From assembly GCA_900553245.1 (NCBI GenBank), contig USCP01000005.1:1-24411 (forward strand): a stretch of DNA of 24,411 nt. The letters run 5' to 3'. The first letter of the stretch is position 1. The number at the start of each line of letters is the position of its first letter. The translations under genes and the position numbers were made by a program. Source of the DNA: an uncultured Peptococcaceae bacterium (GTDB lineage: Bacteria > Bacillota > Peptococcia > Peptococcales > Peptococcaceae). The notes under the pieces are model-generated. The model ran no database searches. It was given only the letters and a program-made list of their open reading frames with translations, and was not told where the DNA came from. Below, in pieces: positions 6,665 through 16,351 of the stretch.

Positions 6665-8860
6665 TTAATCGCGACGCACGGTAAAGACGTCCGGAATCGC
6701 ATTGATTTTTTCCATCACTACATTGAGTTCCTGCAAATCGCTAACTTCTACGGTAATTTCCATCAGAGCCATGTGTTCCTTTACACGAGATGTGATGGAC
6801 ATGATGTGAACCTGAGAGTCATTGATGAGGGCCATAACATCCGGTGTAATCTTTGGACGGTCAAAGGCCTCTACGGAAATGGTAACCTCGTAAACAGAGT
6901 TTTCGAAGCCTTCCCAGTTCACTTCAATCAAGCGCGCGCGGTCTTTTTCACTCAAACTGGTGATATTTTTACATTCGCGGTGGTGGACGGTGATACCACT
7001 CCCACGTGTGATATAGCCAATAATCGGATCCCCCGGTACCGGTTTACAGCAATTTGCAAATTTTACGCCCACATCGTCCATCCCGTGAATGGTGATGCCG
7101 CCAATATTTTTCTTGGCTGGGGATCGACGGTTGCTCTTCGCGTTGAGTTGGGTATCGATGGCCTCTTCTTTTTCAATTGGCTTGAGCTCGGCAAGCTGTG
7201 TCTTAAATTCTTCACGCATGCGGTTGATGACTTGAACGGCACTCACGCCACCTACTCCAAGCCCCACATAGAGGTCATCCGGGGTCTTGTAACCGAGCTT
7301 GCTGCAAATACGCGCAATATTATCCACATTGAGGAAGATGGATTCCGCTTCGGCATGGTGCGCTTTGACGTAATGCTCCAGAGCGTCCTTCCCCTGCTTG
7401 AGGTTTTCTTCACGCTTATTTTTCTTTAACCACGCACGAATCTTATTTTTCGCTTGTGGTGTTTTTACCAGCTTAATCCAGTTGCTGTTTGGCCCACGGC
7501 TATTCTTAGAGCGCAAGATTTCAACGGTATCCCCGGTTTGCAGTTCGTAGTCAAACGGCACAATCTTGCCGTTAACCTTGGCACCGACACATTGGTTCCC
7601 AATCTCGGTATGAACGCGATAGGCAAAATCCAGCGGACTGGAGCCTGTCGGCAACTCGTACACTTCACTTGCCGGAGAAAATACAAAGACCGTATCACTG
7701 AAGAGTTCGAGCTTGATGTTATCCAAAAACTCTTTACTGTCCACCGCATCCTGTTGCAATTCTTTGAGCTTTTGCAACCAGTTTAACTGGTTGTTGTCGC
7801 TCGCCATTTCACTGTTGCCCTGTTGCTTATAGAGCCAATGCGCAGCAACCCCATATTCGGCGATTTGGTGCATCTCGAAGGTACGAATTTGAATTTCGAA
7901 ACGTTCCCCACGTGGCCCAATAACAGTGGTGTGCAAGGATTGATACAAGTTTGGTTTAGGCATCGCGATATAGTCCTTGATGCGCCCCGGAACCGGCTTC
8001 CACAAGGAGTGTACCGAGCCCAATACGATATAGCAATCCTGAACGGTATTTACAAGCACACGAATCGCAATCAAATCATAGATTTCATCCAATTCCTTAT
8101 GTTTGGTCACCATTTTGCGATAAATACTATAGAAATGCTTTGGACGACCGGCAATCTCGTAATTGATGTGCATCTTATTCATCTCAATCTTGAGATCGCG
8201 GATAACCTCATCAATGTATTCCAAGCGTTCTTGACGTTTCATGGAAATACGTTCTACCAAATCGTAATAAATTTCCGGTTCAAGATAACGCAAGGCCAAA
8301 TCTTCAAGCTCCCATTTGAGCTTGATAATCCCCAAACGATCCGCGAGTGGAGAATAAATTTCCAAGGTTTCCTGGGCAATGCTTTTCTGCTTTTCCGGAG
8401 ACTGGAAACTCATCGTGCGCATGTTATGCAAACGGTCGGCGAGCTTGATAATAATAACACGCACGTCCTGCGCCATTGCCACAAACATCTTACGATAACT
8501 TTCCAGCTGACGTTCTTCCTTGGAATGACATTGAATCTTGTCGAGCTTTGTCACCCCTTCAACAAGAAAGGCCACTTCCTCATTAAACATTTGTTCCAGC
8601 TCTAAACTGCTGCAACTGGTGTCTTCGACAACGTCATGCAAAAGCCCTGCCGCGATGGCATTATCATCCATCCCTAAATCTGCCAAAATAATGGCAACGT
8701 TTACCGGGTGAATAATATACGGCTCACCGGACTTTCTAAATTGTCCTTCATGCATCTTACGTGCACATTCATAAGCACGTGTGAGCATTTGTGTATCTGA
8801 TTGTGGGTTATTTTCTTCCACAACCTTTAAAAGATCTTCTAATCCGACTTGATGACTCAT
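6665..8860 (-). CDS. relA: bifunctional (p)ppGpp synthetase/hydrolase Rel
   Basis: This long Rel protein of 731 residues makes and degrades the stringent-response alarmone (p)ppGpp. It has an HD hydrolase domain with H51 (YIIHPV), HD at 75-76 (GLLHDVVED) and IKLADRLHNMRT (138-149). A synthetase domain follows, with YRKMVTKHKELDEIYDLIAI and KDYIAMPKPNLYQSLHT. Next come a TGS domain (about 385-445, FVFSPASEVYELP), a Cys/His motif (NCCKPVPGD...HHREC) and a C-terminal ACT domain. Both catalytic sites look intact. I placed the start at 8860, because this ATG follows GGGAGGTG and overlaps the upstream recJ stop in an ATGA. A longer frame to 8884 has no such support. Confidence 0.96.
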   Translation of the reverse strand: MSHQVGLEDLLKVVEENNPQSDTQMLTRAYECARKMHEGQFRKSGEPYIIHPVNVAIILADLGMDDNAIAAGLLHDVVEDTSCSSLELEQMFNEEVAFLVEGVTKLDKIQCHSKEERQLESYRKMFVAMAQDVRVIIIKLADRLHNMRTMSFQSPEKQKSIAQETLEIYSPLADRLGIIKLKWELEDLALRYLEPEIYYDLVERISMKRQERLEYIDEVIRDLKIEMNKMHINYEIAGRPKHFYSIYRKMVTKHKELDEIYDLIAIRVLVNTVQDCYIVLGSVHSLWKPVPGRIKDYIAMPKPNLYQSLHTTVIGPRGERFEIQIRTFEMHQIAEYGVAAHWLYKQQGNSEMASDNNQLNWLQKLKELQQDAVDSKEFLDNIKLELFSDTVFVFSPASEVYELPTGSSPLDFAYRVHTEIGNQCVGAKVNGKIVPFDYELQTGDTVEILRSKNSRGPNSNWIKLVKTPQAKNKIRAWLKKNKREENLKQGKDALEHYVKAHHAEAESIFLNVDNIARICSKLGYKTPDDLYVGLGVGGVSAVQVINRMREEFKTQLAELKPIEKEEAIDTQLNAKSNRRSPAKKNIGGITIHGMDDVGVKFANCCKPVPGDPIIGYITRGSGITVHHRECKNITSLSEKDRARLIEVNWEGFENSVYEVTISVEAFDRPKITPDVMALINDSQVHIMSITSRVKEHMALMEITVEVSDLQELNVVMEKINAIPDVFTVRRD

Positions 8861-11800
8861 GTCTTCACCTCCCTGCCTTGCCAATTCGCAGGTCTCAAGG
8901 CGCTGCGAATAACGGCCTCCAACGCCCCCAAATCCTTGTTAAAGGCAATTTCTTTAAATTGCTCTAAGGCACGCTTTTCGCTCATCCCTTCTAAATATGT
9001 CGGGGAATCCGTCAGGCTGCGATGCGTTGGATTATTCTCTATATCCAAGATTATATTTTCATCGGTTCTTGTCAGTCGCAAAAATTGAAGTTCCTCGAAA
9101 ATCTTCAAAGCCAGCTGCCATTGACCCTTGGTGGTTCCACCGACAAGCTCCGTAAGCAAATTCCAGAAATCCTCATGCTTCTCACAAAGTCGATCATCAT
9201 GAATGCTGCCATACCGCTTTAGACATTGGTACATTTGTCCCAATTCATTACGGGACGGCCCTCTTTCAGAAATAATCATCTCATTGAGGGCAAAGTCACG
9301 TTCGCTGTACATCAAATGAATGTGCCCCGGCTCTCCGTCGCGGGCGCAACGCCCAGCCAGCTGATTAAAGGATTCCACAGAAAAACACGGATGATACAGC
9401 ACCACATTGCGAATATCCGGAATATGCACCCCCTCACCAAAGGCTGTTGTCGCGAAAAGCAAGCGAATCTCGCCTTCCTTAAAGGCTCTTTCCACCGCAC
9501 GACGTGCCTGCTGTGGCAGTCCCCCATGGTAATAGCCCACAAGCGGGCGCAATTGATACGGCAAAATTTCACGCAGACGTTGACTGAGCCCAAAGGCTTG
9601 CTTGCGACTGTTTACATAGCAAATGGTTTTTTCCGGATGCATAAATAAGCGATACAGACTGACCAATTTTCTCTCCGTATGACGTGCATCGATAATATGT
9701 AAATTATACCGAATATGGTCGTCAATATAAAGACCTGCGCCGGAAATAATTTGCGCAAATGCGCTTGCCTCGGTGCTTGGCACCGTCGCAGTCAGATAAG
9801 TCCAGACCGCAAACGGATAAGCGCCTTTAAGCGCCGGCAAACGTTTATACGCCTCTCGCTTACTTGTCATATAGTGCGCCTCATCAATAACAATCTGCCC
9901 CACAGCCTCTGCATGCGCGGAAAAAAGCGATTGATGGCGCACAAAAAATTCCGGCGTCAACAACAAAATATCTACCTCATGGGCCTCTAAGGCGTCATAC
10001 AAGGCTTGCCGTTCTTCTCGACTTAAATCGCCGTTTCCTTTATAAACCCGATAGCCTAACGGCGACAGTCGGTCCGAAAGGGCCAAATATTGGTCCTGAA
10101 TAAGTGCCTTCAGCGGAGAAATGACCAACGTCATACGTTGCTCCCTCCGTGCAAGGACCCCTGCTGCCACCTGATAAATCAGAGATTTTCCACGTCCGGT
10201 CGGCATAATCACCGCAGTGTCTTCATGGCGCGTAATAATATTTTCAATAGCGGCTCGCTGAATAGGAAGCAGCTCTCCATCCTCCACAAAAGCATCTGTC
10301 AGAACATCCACAAGCGCCTGCGTTTCAAGCCCATTGAGATCCACCGCCTCTTGCTTTGCCAATGCATCGGCATCGGTCACCAAGGTACTGCGCACAAAAA
10401 TATTGACCCCATGGGTTTGCTCGTCACTGCCAGTCACTTCTTCCACATAGGCTTCATAAGTAGCCCCTAAATCCATCAAAGGCGCCAGCTGCGCCGCAAT
10501 TTGACGAGAAAGGTAACCGATTTTTTCGCCTTTTTCCGTCAGACAAGCCACTGCATTGCCATCTGCCGGATTGTTGGCCTCACGCAAAAGCAACAAGCCC
10601 TCGCCAACTTTCAGGGTAGCAATCAAATCTTGTCGCCCGGCATAACTCACCCCACGCACCTTCGTATAAAATTGCGCTTGATCGGCAATGCCTGTGCTTT
10701 GTTGAGTGTAATTTTCTCCGGCTTCCATAAAGGTTCTACGCACACGGTCTTCCTCTGCTTGCCACGCCGGTTGAATATCCGTAATTTGAAGTTGCACCGA
10801 ACACAGCCCACGGTAGCAATTCTCGCCGATATGAAAGGCAAAATCATAGCGGTGACGGTCAGAAAATTCATAGTTCCCTTTACGGAAAGCAATGGCAGGA
10901 ATCTTATCTCCCTCGCTGTTTTCAAACCCTAAACGCAAATGCTCGCCTTCCTTGCCCACCGGCTTGTAAGAAAAACGCCACTGATGCTCCAGGGCAAAAA
11001 GCGGCTCCGGATTTTCACAACCGCACGGCTCCAAAAGACGCAAAGCAGTTTCTAAATCATCGGTCACCTCATCGATTTTTAGAATGTCATCAATCCACAG
11101 AATATTTTCCGAGATGGCTTCCTCATACCCCGCAGTTTCACGCTCAAAAGCAGCCTTAAAGCCCGCCAATTCGTCGGCATGAACAGATAAGCCGGCCGCC
11201 ATTTCATGCCCCCCAAAGCGAATCAAATGATCACTAACCGCTTTTAATCCTTCATACAAATGAAAGCCCGGTACACTACGCGCCGAGCCGGTATACACCG
11301 ACGGCTCCTCCTCGGTGTTCGTGAGGACAATCGCCGGACAGTGAAACTGCTCCACCAAACGCGATGCCACAATCCCAATCACACCTGGATGCCAATTGTG
11401 CCCAACCGCTATGGCACAATGCATACGTCCGGTAAACTCAGTAAACTGACCAATAGCCTCACGCGTTAAGGTACGCTCGATTTCCTTACGTTCGTTATTA
11501 TAATCCCGCACTTCTTCTGCTAAAGATTCAAGACCTGCCGCGGTGGTCGCTGTAAACAAACGCAATGCCGCATCGGTTTTGTCCAAGCGGCCACAGGCAT
11601 TGATGCATGGAGCAATACGAAAGGCGATGTCCGACGTGCGCACGTCATCTTCACCGCACAGCAAAGACACCAGCGCCTGCATCCCCGGGCGTGGATGATC
11701 GTTGAGATATTTTAAGCCCTCGCGCACTAAAATACGGTTATCATCCAAAAGCGGTACCATATCCGCCACCGTTGCCACTGCCACCAAATCCAACAACGTG

Positions 11801-12462
11801 CGACGATGGGCATCATCGTACCAATCCGGTGCCAAACGAATGAGCATTCCCATCGCCAACATGTACGCCGTCCCACAGCCGCACAAACGGCGAAATTTTG
11901 CCAATCGACTTGGTGCCATCAGAGGATTGACCACAATACAATCCGGCAACACATCCGGCAATTGATGGTGGTCTGTCACGATAAAATCCAAGCCCTTTTT
12001 GCTGAATTCATCCACCAAATCCGCAGCAGCAATGCCATTGTCTACTGTCACCACCAAGGAAATCCCTTCCTCCAAAAGGGTCTCCAAGGCACCGGCATTC
12101 ATCCCATACCCTTCCTTAAAACGGCTAGGGATGTACAGACGCACATCAACACCAAACCAGCGGAACGCCTCATGAAGAAGAGTCGTCGAACAAATACCAT
12201 CCACATCATAGTCCCCATAAACGGCAATTTTTTCGCCCGCTTGAATGGCTTGGCCGATACGCTCCACCGCCGCGCCCATATTTGGCAACTCAAAGGGACG
12301 ACTTAGTTCCTCCATTGAGGCATACAAAAAGGCTGATGCAGCTTCCGCATTCCCATAGCTTCGACTCACTAAAATGCGCGCCAAAGCAAGTGGGATGCCG
12401 AGAGCATCAGCCAAGGAACGGGCAGAGGCATGATTGGAAGAACGAATTTTCCAAGTTTTCAT
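8857..12462 (-). CDS. recJ: RecJ exonuclease fused to HIRAN domain and RecQ-like helicase
   Basis: This single 1201-residue frame has three modules. Residues 1-565 are RecJ (5'-3' ssDNA exonuclease): DYDVDG (84-89), D141 in TVDNG, DHH (164-166), D234 in TVADMVP, NACGRLD (288-294), then DHHA1 with GGHEMAAGL (417-425) and an OB-like region to about 565. Residues about 596-690 resemble a HIRAN domain (GVSYAGRQDL, LLREANNPADGNAV, KIGYLSRQIA). Residues about 730-1060 are an SF2 helicase close to RecQ: PTGRGKS (754-760), ISPLKALIQDQ, DEAH (860-863), TAT (891-893), YYHGGL, GEGVHIPD and QLAGRCARDG (1034-1043). No RQC zinc site or HRDC is evident. Usual RecJ length is 560-790. It overlaps rel by 4 bp. 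GGAGAG precedes the ATG, and a lone TATAAT (12493-12488) gives a possible weak promoter. Confidence 0.93.
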   Translation of the reverse strand: MKTWKIRSSNHASARSLADALGIPLALARILVSRSYGNAEAASAFLYASMEELSRPFELPNMGAAVERIGQAIQAGEKIAVYGDYDVDGICSTTLLHEAFRWFGVDVRLYIPSRFKEGYGMNAGALETLLEEGISLVVTVDNGIAAADLVDEFSKKGLDFIVTDHHQLPDVLPDCIVVNPLMAPSRLAKFRRLCGCGTAYMLAMGMLIRLAPDWYDDAHRRTLLDLVAVATVADMVPLLDDNRILVREGLKYLNDHPRPGMQALVSLLCGEDDVRTSDIAFRIAPCINACGRLDKTDAALRLFTATTAAGLESLAEEVRDYNNERKEIERTLTREAIGQFTEFTGRMHCAIAVGHNWHPGVIGIVASRLVEQFHCPAIVLTNTEEEPSVYTGSARSVPGFHLYEGLKAVSDHLIRFGGHEMAAGLSVHADELAGFKAAFERETAGYEEAISENILWIDDILKIDEVTDDLETALRLLEPCGCENPEPLFALEHQWRFSYKPVGKEGEHLRLGFENSEGDKIPAIAFRKGNYEFSDRHRYDFAFHIGENCYRGLCSVQLQITDIQPAWQAEEDRVRRTFMEAGENYTQQSTGIADQAQFYTKVRGVSYAGRQDLIATLKVGEGLLLLREANNPADGNAVACLTEKGEKIGYLSRQIAAQLAPLMDLGATYEAYVEEVTGSDEQTHGVNIFVRSTLVTDADALAKQEAVDLNGLETQALVDVLTDAFVEDGELLPIQRAAIENIITRHEDTAVIMPTGRGKSLIYQVAAGVLARREQRMTLVISPLKALIQDQYLALSDRLSPLGYRVYKGNGDLSREERQALYDALEAHEVDILLLTPEFFVRHQSLFSAHAEAVGQIVIDEAHYMTSKREAYKRLPALKGAYPFAVWTYLTATVPSTEASAFAQIISGAGLYIDDHIRYNLHIIDARHTERKLVSLYRLFMHPEKTICYVNSRKQAFGLSQRLREILPYQLRPLVGYYHGGLPQQARRAVERAFKEGEIRLLFATTAFGEGVHIPDIRNVVLYHPCFSVESFNQLAGRCARDGEPGHIHLMYSERDFALNEMIISERGPSRNELGQMYQCLKRYGSIHDDRLCEKHEDFWNLLTELVGGTTKGQWQLALKIFEELQFLRLTRTDENIILDIENNPTHRSLTDSPTYLEGMSEKRALEQFKEIAFNKDLGALEAVIRSALRPANWQGREVKT

Positions 12463-12488
12463 CTGTCATGTCTCTCCTTTATTTCACA

Positions 12489-12794
12489 TTATATGTTAAT
12501 CACAATCAAAAACACGCCCAACACAATATAGGCGCCTACCAGTATTACACTATACCGAATCAGCCCCATTTTCAAGCCAAAACGATCCACATAGGCCTGA
12601 ATTTTTTCATGATAATGATTGGTGCGATAACTCACATTCAAAATGAGCAAATTGCGCACCCCCATCAATACCGACAATACCCCCACATAAATCAAAAGCT
12701 GTGCGGTGGTAAGGGATTGGGTGACCGCCAACACCATCCACACTAAAACAGCCAAGGTAAGCAGCGGTTTAAAGATTTTTTCAATCAGTTCCAT
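12489..12794 (-). CDS. small three-helix membrane protein, unknown function
   Basis: I do not recognise this 101-residue protein. It begins MELIEKIFKPLLTLA. Three hydrophobic segments are visible at about residues 9-25, 31-53 and 79-101, with a charged loop (YRTNHYHEKIQAYVDRFG) between the last two. The C terminus ends inside or just after the third helix. I chose the ATG at 12794 because GGAG lies 8 nt before it; an open frame continues to 12854, but that stretch is the pyc terminator. The U-tract of that terminator ends only a few bases before this gene's ribosome binding site, so the gene probably depends on read-through. It precedes recJ by 26 bp. Confidence 0.7.
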   Translation of the reverse strand: MELIEKIFKPLLTLAVLVWMVLAVTQSLTTAQLLIYVGVLSVLMGVRNLLILNVSYRTNHYHEKIQAYVDRFGLKMGLIRYSVILVGAYIVLGVFLIVINI

Positions 12795-12809
12795 AGGGTT
12801 CACTCCAAT

Positions 12810-12855
12810 AAAAAAGCATGGGAGCAACGCCATCAGATGACGCACTGCTCCCATG
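12810..12855 (-). terminator. intrinsic terminator of pyc
   Basis: On the minus strand CATGGGAGCA (12855-12846) pairs with TGCTCCCATG (12826-12817). A smaller inner CATC/GATG pairing lies between them, and a run of T ends at 12810. The stem starts 15 nt after the pyc stop. Confidence 0.9.
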
Positions 12856-12869
12856 TTAAAATCATTTAA

Positions 12870-15800
12870 TTATACTTCAAGTTCAACGATCAATTCGCCG
12901 GCTTCAACTTGAGCGCCTTCTTCAACAAGAACACGCGCAATCTTACCGTCGCGAGGGCTGAGTACGTTGGTTTCCATCTTCATTGCTTCGAGAATGATGA
13001 TTGGTTGATTTTCTTTGATTTCATCGCCTTCCTTAGCCAAAATCTTGATAACAGTACCAGGAATGTTAGCCCCAACATGTGCAGGGTTGTCTTGGTCAGC
13101 CATTGGCTTACGAACGATGGTCAAGGACTTCGCAGCGGCTTCGTTTGGCACCTTCACGGTACGATAGCTGCCGTTGAGTTCGAATGCAACAGTGGAGTTC
13201 CCTTCTTCATCGGCTTCCTTGATTTCGATGAGGCGAACGTTTATAATCTTCCCTTCTTCAAGGTTGATATCGCCGGTTTCGCCCTTCCTGAGACCGTAGA
13301 AGAACAAGTCACTGTCCATATGGCAGATAGGTGCTTGAGTCTTAAGACCCTTCAAGTAATCTTCATACATACGTGGGTAGAGTGCATAGCTCAATGCTTC
13401 ACGTCTGCCGGCTTCAATGCCGTATTTTTCCTTCAAGTATGCCTTATCTGCTTCATAAAGGTTACCTTCAAGCAATTCACCAGGACGGCAGGTGATGGCT
13501 TCCTTATCCTTCAATACAACCTTTTGGAGGTCTTCTGGGAAGCCACCTTCAGGTTGACCCATCATCCCTTCGAAGTAGGAAACGATAGAATCAGGGAAGT
13601 CCATGTTCTTACCCTTTTCACAGATGTTATCTGGAGTGAGGTTGTTTTGAACCATGAAGATTGCCATGTCACCGACAGCCTTAGAGGATGGGGTAACCTT
13701 TACAATGTCACCGAGCATGTCGTTAACGGTTGCATACATTTGCTTTACTTCTTCAAACTTGTGACCAAGGCCGAAGCTTTCAACCTGTGGCTTCAAGTTG
13801 GAGTATTGACCGCCAGGAATTTCATACTTGTAAATTTCAGCGGAGCCGGAACGCAAGCCGGATTCAAATTGATAGTAGTATTTACGAACATCTGCCCAGT
13901 AATCGGAAATCTTTTGGAGATTGTCGAGGTTTAATCCGGTGTCGCGCTTGGTGTTGGTGAGTGCTGCAGCCAAGGAGTTCAAACCAGGTTGGCTGGTGAG
14001 CCCTGCAACGCCGTTGAATGCAACATCAACCACGTCAACACCTGCTTGAGCAGCCATGAGAAGGGTTGCTACGCCGTTACCGGTAGAGTCGTGGGTGTGC
14101 AAGTGGATAGGAATGTTGATGTTTTCCTTCAATGCACTAACGAGTTCAAAAGCAGCGGTTGGTTTCAAGAGTGCACTCATGTCCTTGATGCCTAAGAAAT
14201 GGCAGCCCATGCTTTCGATTTCTTTTGCCTTTTGAATGTAGTAATCAAGGTTGTATTTCTTGCGTGCCATATCGGTGATGTCACCGGTGTAGCAGATGCA
14301 ACCTTCAACAATCTTGTCTTGCTTCAAGGCTTCATCGATGGATACTTCCATTGCCTTGAGCCAGTTCAAGGAGTCGAAAATACGGAATACGTCGATACCG
14401 CTTTGTGCGGATTCACGAACAAATTCACGAATGATGTTGTCTGGATAGTTCTTGTAACCAACAGCGTTTGCACCGCGCAACAACATTTGAAAGAGCACGT
14501 TAGGAATCATTTCACGCAATTGGTCGAGACGATCCCATGGAGATTCCTTCAAGAAACGATAGGAAGTATCGAAGGTTGCGCCACCCCACATTTCGAGGGA
14601 GAAGAAGTCCTTACATGCGGTTGCATAGGAAGGTGCAATACGGGTCATATCAACGGTACGCATACGGGTTGCCAACAAGGATTGTTGCGCGTCACGCATG
14701 GAAGTATCGGTGAGCAAGAGTTTATCTTGGTTGAGTACCCAGTCAGCCACAGCCTTAGGACCTTGTTCATCAAGCATTTGCTTGGTGCCGCGGAGAAGGA
14801 GAGGCTTATCAAAGAGTGGTACTTTGAGTTCATCGAACTCTGGCTTGTCGCCCTTCACTTCGTTAACAGCTTTGTTAGCGAGGAAGGTCAAAATCTTGCC
14901 TTCTACGTTATCGCCGGTGCGAATTTCGAAGAGTTCAGGAGTTTGTGCGATAAAGCTGGTATCGCATTGACCCTTGCGGAAAGATTCGTGGTTCAATACG
15001 TTAATCAAGAAACCGATATTGGTCTTTACACCCTTAATCTTGGTTTCGTTGAGGCAACGAATAGCGGTGTTGATCGCCCCTTCAAAGGTCAAGTTGCTGG
15101 CAATAATCTTAACCAACAAGCTGTCATAGAATGGGGAAATCTTTGCGCCGAGGTAAGCATTCCCACTGTCAAGACGGATGCCGTGACCGGAGCTGGAACG
15201 ATATACTTCGATGGTACCGGTGTCCGGTGCAAAGTTATTTGCAGGGTCTTCGGTGGTCACACGGCATTGGATGGCATAACCACGATAGCTGATAGAGTCT
15301 TGGCTAGGAATGTTGATTTCAGGGTCAGCAAGCTTATAGCCTTGAGCCACGCGAATTTGTGCTTGAACAATGTCGATACCGGTGATTTGTTCGGTAACGC
15401 AGTGTTCTACTTGGATACGTGGGTTCATTTCGATAAAGTAGTGGTTGCCTTCGTGGTCAACGAGGAATTCTACAGTACCGGCACTACGATAGTTAACGTG
15501 TTGCGCAATCTTCAATGCGTCTTCGCAAATGGCTTCACGTTGTTCTTGAGTCAAAATGAGAGATGGTGCAAATTCAATAACTTTTTGGTGACGACGTTGA
15601 ATGGAGCAGTCACGTTCAAACATGTGAACAATGTTGCCGTATTTGTCACCGAGGATTTGCACTTCGATATGCTTTGGACGTTCGATGTATTTTTCAACAA
15701 ATACATCCGCAATCCCGAATGCTTTCTTTGCTTCGCTGGTTGCGCTGTTGTATTCGCCTTCCATATCTTCTGGACGACGAACAATACGCATCCCACGGCC

Positions 15801-16301
15801 ACCGCCGCCGGCGGAAGCCTTCAAAATAACAGGGTAACCGCAAACTTCAGCAAATTCCTTTGCTTCTTCCACGTTGAGTGCAGCTCTTTCTACCCCAGGA
15901 ATGGTTGGTACGCCGACTTCAATAGCAACTTTCTTGGATTGGATCTTGTCGCCTAATGCGCGAAGCATGGTATGATCCGGACCAATGAATTCAATCCCGG
16001 CTTCTTCGCATGCTTGAGCAAATTCAGCGTTTTCAGATAAGAAACCGTACCCTGGATGAATCGCATCAACACCCTTTGATTTTGCTAAGGTAATAATGCC
16101 GGAGATGTCGAGATACGCATCAACCGGAGCCTTACCCTTACCTACACGATAGGATTCATCCGCAATGGTGCGGTACAGAGAATTCTTATCCTCTTCTGAA
16201 TAAATTGCGATACTCTTGATCCCGAGTTCCTTGCAGGCACGGAAAATACGAATAGCAATTTCGCCTCGGTTAGCAACCAAAATGGTTTTAATTTCTTTCA
16301 C
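12870..16301 (-). CDS. pyc: pyruvate carboxylase
   Basis: This biotin enzyme carboxylates pyruvate to oxaloacetate, an anaplerotic step. The biotin carboxylase domain (about 1-450) starts KTILVANRGEIAIR and has the ATP-grasp glycine loop KASAGGGGRGMRIV and EMNPRIQVEH. The carboxyltransferase domain has TDTSMRDAQQS, FLGIKDMSALLKP (carbamylated-lysine site) and metal-binding IHLHTHDSTGNG. A tetramerisation linker leads to the C-terminal biotinyl domain with EAMKMET; K1108 is the biotin site. At 1143 residues it matches the usual full-length homotetrameric form. I chose a GTG start at 16301, preceded by GGAGGT with 6-nt spacing. The open frame upstream to 16352 has no ribosome binding site and no homology. 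Confidence 0.97.
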   Translation of the reverse strand: MKEIKTILVANRGEIAIRIFRACKELGIKSIAIYSEEDKNSLYRTIADESYRVGKGKAPVDAYLDISGIITLAKSKGVDAIHPGYGFLSENAEFAQACEEAGIEFIGPDHTMLRALGDKIQSKKVAIEVGVPTIPGVERAALNVEEAKEFAEVCGYPVILKASAGGGGRGMRIVRRPEDMEGEYNSATSEAKKAFGIADVFVEKYIERPKHIEVQILGDKYGNIVHMFERDCSIQRRHQKVIEFAPSLILTQEQREAICEDALKIAQHVNYRSAGTVEFLVDHEGNHYFIEMNPRIQVEHCVTEQITGIDIVQAQIRVAQGYKLADPEINIPSQDSISYRGYAIQCRVTTEDPANNFAPDTGTIEVYRSSSGHGIRLDSGNAYLGAKISPFYDSLLVKIIASNLTFEGAINTAIRCLNETKIKGVKTNIGFLINVLNHESFRKGQCDTSFIAQTPELFEIRTGDNVEGKILTFLANKAVNEVKGDKPEFDELKVPLFDKPLLLRGTKQMLDEQGPKAVADWVLNQDKLLLTDTSMRDAQQSLLATRMRTVDMTRIAPSYATACKDFFSLEMWGGATFDTSYRFLKESPWDRLDQLREMIPNVLFQMLLRGANAVGYKNYPDNIIREFVRESAQSGIDVFRIFDSLNWLKAMEVSIDEALKQDKIVEGCICYTGDITDMARKKYNLDYYIQKAKEIESMGCHFLGIKDMSALLKPTAAFELVSALKENINIPIHLHTHDSTGNGVATLLMAAQAGVDVVDVAFNGVAGLTSQPGLNSLAAALTNTKRDTGLNLDNLQKISDYWADVRKYYYQFESGLRSGSAEIYKYEIPGGQYSNLKPQVESFGLGHKFEEVKQMYATVNDMLGDIVKVTPSSKAVGDMAIFMVQNNLTPDNICEKGKNMDFPDSIVSYFEGMMGQPEGGFPEDLQKVVLKDKEAITCRPGELLEGNLYEADKAYLKEKYGIEAGRREALSYALYPRMYEDYLKGLKTQAPICHMDSDLFFYGLRKGETGDINLEEGKIINVRLIEIKEADEEGNSTVAFELNGSYRTVKVPNEAAAKSLTIVRKPMADQDNPAHVGANIPGTVIKILAKEGDEIKENQPIIILEAMKMETNVLSPRDGKIARVLVEEGAQVEAGELIVELEV

Positions 16302-16351
16302 AGTCCTACCTCCTCTTAACTTAAGCGCTGTAAGCGCCAGAAAATCCATCA

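Noticed and set aside
8861..8884. Upstream extension of rel to an ATG at 8884
   Set aside because: It would begin inside recJ codons without a ribosome binding site. GGGAGGTG plus the ATGA overlap mark 8860 as the start.
14199..15956. 585-codon open frame on the plus strand
   Set aside because: It lies wholly antisense to pyc, whose motifs are complete. The translation is unlike any protein family, and the frame arises from codon bias of the real gene.
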